DNA from: Cohnella mopanensis
Lineage (GTDB): Bacteria > Bacillota > Bacilli > Paenibacillales > Paenibacillaceae
NCBI RefSeq assembly: GCF_022352055.1
Contig: NZ_JAKRWM010000008.1
Location: forward strand, 248,001 to 312,000
Length of the DNA: 64,000 bases
Direction of reading: 5' to 3'
In this document: positions 61,577 through 64,000 of the stretch, in pieces
How positions within the stretch are numbered: the first letter of the stretch is position 1
Layout of the letters: each line of letters opens with the position of its first letter
Program-made: the position numbers and the translations under genes
Notes under the pieces: generated by a model
The model's input: only the letters and a program-made list of their open reading frames with translations
The model's database searches: none
Told to the model about the DNA's origin: nothing

Positions 61577-62291
61577 TCACTCATTTATCGAGTCAAGAGG
61601 GCTGGGAATGCGGCTGACGTCTTTAATGGCGACATGGGTGTAAATCTCTGTCGTTGCCACGTTTTTATGTCCTTACAACTGTTGAATGTAGCGGATATCG
61701 ATACCTCCTTCTAGCAGATGCGTAGCGAAAGAATGTCGTAGGCAATGAACGCTGACATCCTTAAGGATTCGTGCTTTCAACTTTGCCTGCTCGAAAACCT
61801 TCTGAACGGTACGCTCCGATAAATGGTTGCCTGGAGATTGACCTGGGAGTAGCCAGCTTCCTCCTGGTTACTGCTGTTTAACATAACTTTGAACAGCTTC
61901 GCAAGCGATATCGGACAAGAGCGTTTGGCGATCCTTACGGCCTTTTCCTTGACTAATTCGTAACGCCTTGCGCTCACGATCAATATCCGACAGTCTAAGA
62001 CGAACAACCTCGCCTACGCGGAGTCCTGACGAATAAGTAAGCATTAAAATAGCTCGATGCTTGTTATTGTCTACCGAGGAGAGCAACCGCTTAACTTCTC
62101 CAACCGAAAGCACATTCGGAAGTTTCTTTTGCTTCTTAGGTCGGACATACGCAATATGACTTCCCGTATATCCACATACCTTTTTCCATGTAAAATTTCA
62201 CGGAACTTATTGCTTGGTTCACATATGAATGCGATCTATTCTGAAGTAATATGTAGTAACTATAGTTGGGAATGAGTTCGGATACGTTCAT
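61577..62291 (-). pseudogene. Tyrosine recombinase (putative cassette integrase), inactivated
   Basis: The N-terminal core-binding part reads SHSYVNQAISSVKFYMEK in one frame, then the frame shifts in an A5 run (62181-62185) to VCGYTGSHIAYVRPKKQKKL and on. The catalytic domain has all six residues: Arg in GLRVGEV, Lys in GKGRKDR, H-x-x-R in HCLRH, His in GHKN, Tyr in EIYTH. Two in-frame TAA codons follow YVKQQ and YIQQL. It ends SRIPSPLDSINE, like integron and related Bacillota integrases. The 20-odd residues between DRQT and WLLPG leave no room for the extra IntI segment. Same direction as the cassettes. Confidence 0.85.
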
Positions 62292-62694
62292 ATCGCGATG
62301 TAGCTGGTCAATAGCGAAAATAGTACAGGGAATGATCCAAGCACGTACCTCTGGCTCCCACCGAAGAATGGAAGGCTATCCTATCCGAGCGAGGCTGACC
62401 TCGGAATAAGGAAACTTAACCAACAACTCTCTCTCGTTTCTTTTCCCCAGCCATAAATCCACCCACACCCTCTCATTCTACCTAGAAACTGGAAAATAAA
62501 AAAGAGGCTCCCCATCCATAGATGGAACAGCCTCGCGATTCTTTCGGAGTTTGAATAGATCCTAGCATTGGAATCCGCTTGAAGTCTTCTCTCCCCCGAC
62601 TATTAATAGCATCAATCTTCCCAATCCCCATATAATCCGTTACAGTAGAAAAAGATAACTAGCCCCCCCTCACCTAGGAGGTTTTCAAACAACC
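62292..62694. other. Intergenic region before the MFS gene
   Basis: No supported gene. The first 100 bases may be the decayed 5' end of the integrase (an open minus-strand frame reads into it without a start). A minus-strand terminator-like hairpin lies at 62497-62535. AGGAGG for the transporter is near the right end. Confidence 0.5.
62497..62535 (-). terminator. Terminator-like hairpin
   Basis: GAGGCT (62505-62510) / AGCCTC (62530-62535) with inner CATC / GATG. On the minus strand it is followed by T6. No minus-strand gene is seen upstream of it, so it may end a small RNA or block transcription into the integrase. Confidence 0.6.
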
Positions 62695-63951
62695 ATGCAG
62701 CAGCAACGATCTCACTCTCTTCTAACCGAGCAACCGCAGACACAACCACAGCACCAAGCTCGACCGTTCAGCCGCAAGCACTTAATCTTCGCAGCCGCGA
62801 CGATTCTTTACTGGACTACTCTGTATATCTATGTGCCGATCCTTAGCCCTTATTTACAAGACCGGGGACTGTCCATGAGCTGGATCGGATTTATTCTTGG
62901 TAGCTATGGCTTGACCCAAGTCATCACACGATTGCCACTTGGCATGTACTCGGATGTGATGTCTAGGCGCAAGCCTTTCCTGATTGCGGGAATGGCCGCG
63001 GGACTTATTAGCTGTATCTTCTTCATGCTACCCGGAACTTGGGGAGGGCCGCTCGCGGGACGATTGATGGCCGGATTATGCGCGGCGACATGGGTACCTT
63101 TCACGGTTCTGTATGCTTCCTATTACCCGAGTAACCAGACGCATCAAGCGATGGGGACGCTCAGTTTTCTTACCGTATTCGGGCAACTTGCCGGTATGAG
63201 CGCGAGCGGTTGGCTAGCATCGGTCGGAGGCTGGAATTATGCCTTCCTTTGCGGAATTGGCGTAGCGGCAGTTGGAATGATTGTAGCCCTGTTTGTCCAT
63301 GAACCGAAGAAGGATTCCACAACCCATTCGAATAATAGTAGTGCCGGCATTCAAACTCCAAATCGCCAAAGAAACCGTCAAACCGTAAATCGAGTGCTGC
63401 GCTCTCCCCTGCTATGGAAAGTATCGACCCTGTCGCTGCTCGCGCACGGAATCCTGTTCATCACGATGTTCGGCTTCACGCCGCTTCAAGCAATCGAGCT
63501 TGGGGCCAGCGAAGCCCAATTAACGGGAATCGTCGTCTCCTTCATGGTCCCACATGCGCTCGTCTCGCTATGGACCGGTAGATACCTCGCCCCCCGCTTC
63601 GGAACGAGGAAAGTCGTGATCATCGGTTTCGTGCTCGCTGCCTTATTCACCGCCGCCATTCCTTATAGTCCGAATCTTGGCTGGCTTGCCGTCACGCAGA
63701 TGTTGAACGGGATAGCCCAAGCGCTATATTTCCCGCTTCTGCTCAGCTTAGCCATACGTAACTTCGCATCTACCGAACGGGCGACGGCTATGGGACTCTA
63801 TCAATCCGTCTATGCTCTCGGAATGTTTCTTGGCCCTTACATTGCCGGAGGACTTAATTCCTTCGGCGGTCTCAAAGCCGGCTTCCTGTTCGGTTCATTG
63901 CTCGGGATCATCGCCGCATTCGTATCGACTAGCAAACAGCTAGACAACTAA
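62695..63951 (+). CDS. MFS transporter
   Basis: 418 residues with about 12 membrane helices. A long polar start (QQRSHSLLTEQPQTQPQHQA) precedes helix 1. RLPLGMYSDVMSRRKPFLIA is the MFS loop 2-3 motif A (G-x-x-S-D-x-x-x-R-R). The second half has GRYLAPRFGTRKVVIIG as its repeat. Drug or sugar efflux is possible; the substrate cannot be told. AGGAGGT is 12 bases before the ATG. Clearly higher GC than the array, so it is probably host backbone. Confidence 0.9.
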   Translation: MQQQRSHSLLTEQPQTQPQHQARPFSRKHLIFAAATILYWTTLYIYVPILSPYLQDRGLSMSWIGFILGSYGLTQVITRLPLGMYSDVMSRRKPFLIAGMAAGLISCIFFMLPGTWGGPLAGRLMAGLCAATWVPFTVLYASYYPSNQTHQAMGTLSFLTVFGQLAGMSASGWLASVGGWNYAFLCGIGVAAVGMIVALFVHEPKKDSTTHSNNSSAGIQTPNRQRNRQTVNRVLRSPLLWKVSTLSLLAHGILFITMFGFTPLQAIELGASEAQLTGIVVSFMVPHALVSLWTGRYLAPRFGTRKVVIIGFVLAALFTAAIPYSPNLGWLAVTQMLNGIAQALYFPLLLSLAIRNFASTERATAMGLYQSVYALGMFLGPYIAGGLNSFGGLKAGFLFGSLLGIIAAFVSTSKQLDN

Positions 63952-64000
63952 ATGAACAGCCACCGCCCATTCAACCGCACGAACAAGCTTACCGCTTCCT

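Noticed and set aside
61577..62291. Calling the recombinase a canonical IntI
   Set aside because: The spacing between the lysine motif and the HxxR box leaves no room for the IntI-specific insert, so I call it only a tyrosine recombinase in the integrase position.
62292..62694. Riboswitch or T-box upstream of the MFS gene
   Set aside because: No recognisable conserved box; the only hairpin acts as terminator on the opposite strand.
1..64000. tRNA or rRNA genes
   Set aside because: No sequence with tRNA cloverleaf consensus (GTTCGANTC arm with matching stems) or rRNA-like stretches was seen; the attC fold is branched but lacks these features.

Overview
The window looks like a chromosomal segment of a low-to-mid GC Bacillota, most likely Paenibacillaceae (Paenibacillus or Cohnella type). 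The evidence is strong AGGAGG-type ribosome sites, frequent GTG/TTG starts, many short lipoproteins, and relatives of Bacillus YqjF, YfiT/BstA, DUF2569 and DUF4870 proteins. The genus is inferred. The right-hand flank (a MFS transporter) is clearly more GC-rich than the AT-rich middle.

Layout: (1) 1-9.95 kb is a compact run of minus-strand genes with short gaps: DUF4870-type membrane protein, alpha/beta hydrolase, GNATs, prephenate dehydratase (pheA), isochorismatase-type hydrolase, DUF2569, an APH-type kinase, YqjF-like, YfiT-like DinB, SRPBCC, transglutaminase-like, lactonase-like MBL and a VOC protein. (2) 10-25.4 kb is a looser, mostly minus-strand run of accessory genes: nucleotidyltransferases, APH, GNATs, DinB, lipoproteins and small membrane proteins. 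(3) 25.4-61.5 kb is the main find. It is a mobile gene-cassette array in which nearly every small minus-strand gene is separated from the next by a related 145-195 bp element. I count 47 such elements, 33 with both ends. (4) 61.5-62.3 kb holds an attI-like junction and a decayed tyrosine recombinase. (5) 62.7-63.95 kb is a plus-strand MFS transporter.

The intercassette elements behave as integron attC sites. In gene orientation (minus strand) each begins with an RYYYAAC-like box (GTCTAAC, GCCTAAC, GCATAAC, AGATAAC) and ends with a GTTRRRY-like box. The box at the start of a cassette is complementary to the box of that cassette's own downstream site, often over 8-9 bp, as expected for cassettes excised as circles. 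The sites are not simple long hairpins: they can be drawn as an outer stem carrying three arms, and the arms covary between copies. The gene content is typical of cassettes: toxin/defence-like proteins (OLD ATPase-TOPRIM, HEPN-like, nuclease-like, Imm11, macro domain), VOC, DinB, GyrI-like, HD hydrolase, DUF5071, DUF4269, DUF7336, lipoproteins, many unknowns and several gene-less cassettes.

The recombinase lies exactly where an integron integrase should lie (integrase, attI, first cassette) but reads in the same direction as the cassettes. It has one frameshift and two in-frame TAA codons and appears to lack the extra segment typical of IntI. Sites next to it are all intact, the leftmost sites are all broken, and left of 25.4 kb no sites are recognisable although gene types stay similar. 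I read this as insertion at the right end and decay with age to the left, in an array whose integrase is now dead.
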